Shown here: positions 62,938 through 64,000 of the stretch, in pieces
Position numbering within the stretch: position 1 is the stretch's first letter
How the letters are laid out: each line of letters begins with the position of its first letter
Assembly: GCF_036867135.1 (NCBI RefSeq)
Contig: NZ_JBAJIJ010000003.1
Coordinates: 86,480 to 150,479 of the forward strand
From: Aeromicrobium sp. Sec7.5
Lineage (GTDB): Bacteria; Actinomycetota; Actinomycetes; Propionibacteriales; Nocardioidaceae
Direction of reading: 5' to 3'
DNA: 64,000 nucleotides
Program-made: the position numbers and the translations under genes
Notes under the pieces: generated by a model
Seen by the model: the letters and a program-made list of their open reading frames with translations, nothing else
Databases searched by the model: none
What the model was told of the DNA's origin: nothing

Positions 62938-64000
62938 GTGGAACTGCGTGACTACATCGCCGTCCTGCGCCAGCGCTGGATGCTCATCGCATCCGTGGCC
63001 CTGATCGCCGTGGCTGCCGCCGCCGGCATCACGTGGACCAGCACGCCGCAGTATGCGTCGTCGACGGCACTCTTCATCTCCACCTCCCAGGTCGACAACG
63101 ACGCGCAGGCTCTCCAGGGAAGCCAGTTCTCACTCCAGCGCATCAAGAGCTACGCCGATCTGGTGAACCAGAGCGCCATCACGAGCCGTGTCGTGGACCG
63201 GCTCGATCTGGACGAGACACCGGCGCAGCTGGGTCGCAAGATCAACGCGTCCGCCGCGGTCGACACGGTTCTCCTCACCATCACCGTGACCGACGAGTCG
63301 CCGGAGCGTGCACAGCTCATCGCCGCAGCTACGGCGGAAGTGTTCGTCGGCTACGTCGGCGAGCTGGAGACGCCGCCCGGACAGGACGAAGCAACGTTGA
63401 AGGCCAGCGTGGTCGACGATGCCAACTTGGCGACGTCGCCCGTCTCTCCCAATCCCGCTCGTAACCTGGGCTTGGGTGTGGTGCTCGGCCTCCTGCTCGG
63501 TGCCGGCATTGCCATCCTGCGTCACACCCTCGACACGTCGATCCGCAGTGCCGCCGCCGTCACCGAGGCCACCGGTGCCCCGGTCCTCGGGTCGGTGCCC
63601 TTCGACAAGAGCGCCGGCGGTGCGCCGCTCCTGTCCGACATTGACCCCTACTCGCCCCGGAGCGAGGCCTTCCGGGTGCTGCGCACCAACCTGCAGTTCA
63701 TCGATCCCGACGCCGATCAGAAGGTCTTCGTCGTCACGAGCGCCCTGCCCGGTGAGGGCAAGAGCAGCACGACCATCAACCTCGCTCTCGCCCTGACCGG
63801 GAACGGCAACCGCGTGGCGGTCGTCGAGGGCGACCTGCGCCGGCCTCGCATCGCCGAGAAGCTGGGCATCGTCGGCGCGGTGGGGCTCACCACCGTGCTG
63901 GTCGGCAAGTCATCGCTCGCCGACGCGCTGCAGACCACCAGCCACGATCGGCTGAACGTGCTCACCAGCGGCAAGACGCCGCCGAACCCGGCCGAGCTGC
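62938..64000 (+). CDS. Wzz/capsular exopolysaccharide tyrosine-kinase-type protein (3' end outside window)
   Basis: At least 354 residues of a BY-kinase-type chain-length regulator. A Wzz domain starts ELRDYIAVLRQRWMLIASVALIAVAAAAG (helix 1); after about 150 external residues, SPNPARNLGLGVVLGLLLGAGIAIL is helix 2. The cytoplasmic kinase follows with Walker A SALPGEGKSSTTINLALAL and Walker A' VAVVEGDLRRPRI (Glu-Gly in place of the usual Asp-Ala). It controls chain length and export. GTG 62938 opens the frame; the Tyr-rich tail, if any, is beyond the window. No other gene was seen in the 235-base upstream gap. Confidence 0.92.
   Translation, partial: MELRDYIAVLRQRWMLIASVALIAVAAAAGITWTSTPQYASSTALFISTSQVDNDAQALQGSQFSLQRIKSYADLVNQSAITSRVVDRLDLDETPAQLGRKINASAAVDTVLLTITVTDESPERAQLIAAATAEVFVGYVGELETPPGQDEATLKASVVDDANLATSPVSPNPARNLGLGVVLGLLLGAGIAILRHTLDTSIRSAAAVTEATGAPVLGSVPFDKSAGGAPLLSDIDPYSPRSEAFRVLRTNLQFIDPDADQKVFVVTSALPGEGKSSTTINLALALTGNGNRVAVVEGDLRRPRIAEKLGIVGAVGLTTVLVGKSSLADALQTTSHDRLNVLTSGKTPPNPAEL

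Overview
The window is high-GC DNA with GTG/ATG/TTG starts, very strong C/G third-position codon bias and TANNNT -10 elements placed 6-7 nt before start codons. Gene content (DUF5926 protein, MDMPI-type protein, HelD-like RNA polymerase ATPase, MprB/PepD-like pair) points to an Actinomycetota chromosome, most likely Nocardioidaceae (Aeromicrobium- or Nocardioides-like). That taxonomic placement is inference; no rRNA or tRNA gene was seen.

Layout. 1-5 kb: end of a sensor kinase, an HtrA-type protease, an EamA transporter, and a fused anthranilate synthase preceded by a Trp-codon leader peptide and attenuator. 5-11.5 kb: M20 amidohydrolase, a DUF559-like protein bracketed by palindromic repeats, a membrane metallophosphoesterase overlapping a HelD/HelR-like ATPase. 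11.5-22 kb: a leftward acyl-CoA catabolic cluster (enoyl-CoA hydratase, two acyl-CoA dehydrogenases, biotin-dependent carboxylase alpha and beta, AtuA-family protein) with a TetR regulator whose promoter shares an exact 15-bp element with the atuA promoter. 22-31 kb: DUF3352 protein, alpha/beta hydrolase divergent from a Baeyer-Villiger monooxygenase, phosphofructokinase, metY-metX. 31-46 kb: TetR/oxidoreductase divergon, two SDRs, Uma2 protein, phosphatase, DrrAB-type ABC exporter, an unidentified 474-aa protein, SLH-domain surface protein, small secreted and membrane proteins, DUF5926 protein, DHFR-like reductase, MFS transporter.

47-64 kb is a surface-polysaccharide locus: UDP-sugar dehydrogenase, initiating sugar-phosphate transferase, flippase, Wzy-like polymerase/ligase, two glycosyltransferases, three sulfotransferases and a Wzz/tyrosine-kinase protein (cut by the window end). 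Interleaved are genes for sulfate activation and PAPS turnover: a TSUP permease-CysD fusion, CysN, APS kinase and PAP phosphatase CysQ, with no PAPS reductase visible. TSUP-cysD, cysN, polymerase, three sulfotransferases and two glycosyltransferases are tightly packed on one strand and probably form one transcript. The best reading is a dedicated system that imports sulfate, makes PAPS and sulfates an exported glycan.

Intergenic DNA is rich in short palindromic repeats of at least three families, one of them expanded into a 40-bp tandem array just upstream of the polysaccharide locus. Several clean palindromic operators are visible, including a GATAC-N5-GTATC motif shared by the monooxygenase/hydrolase and SDR promoters.
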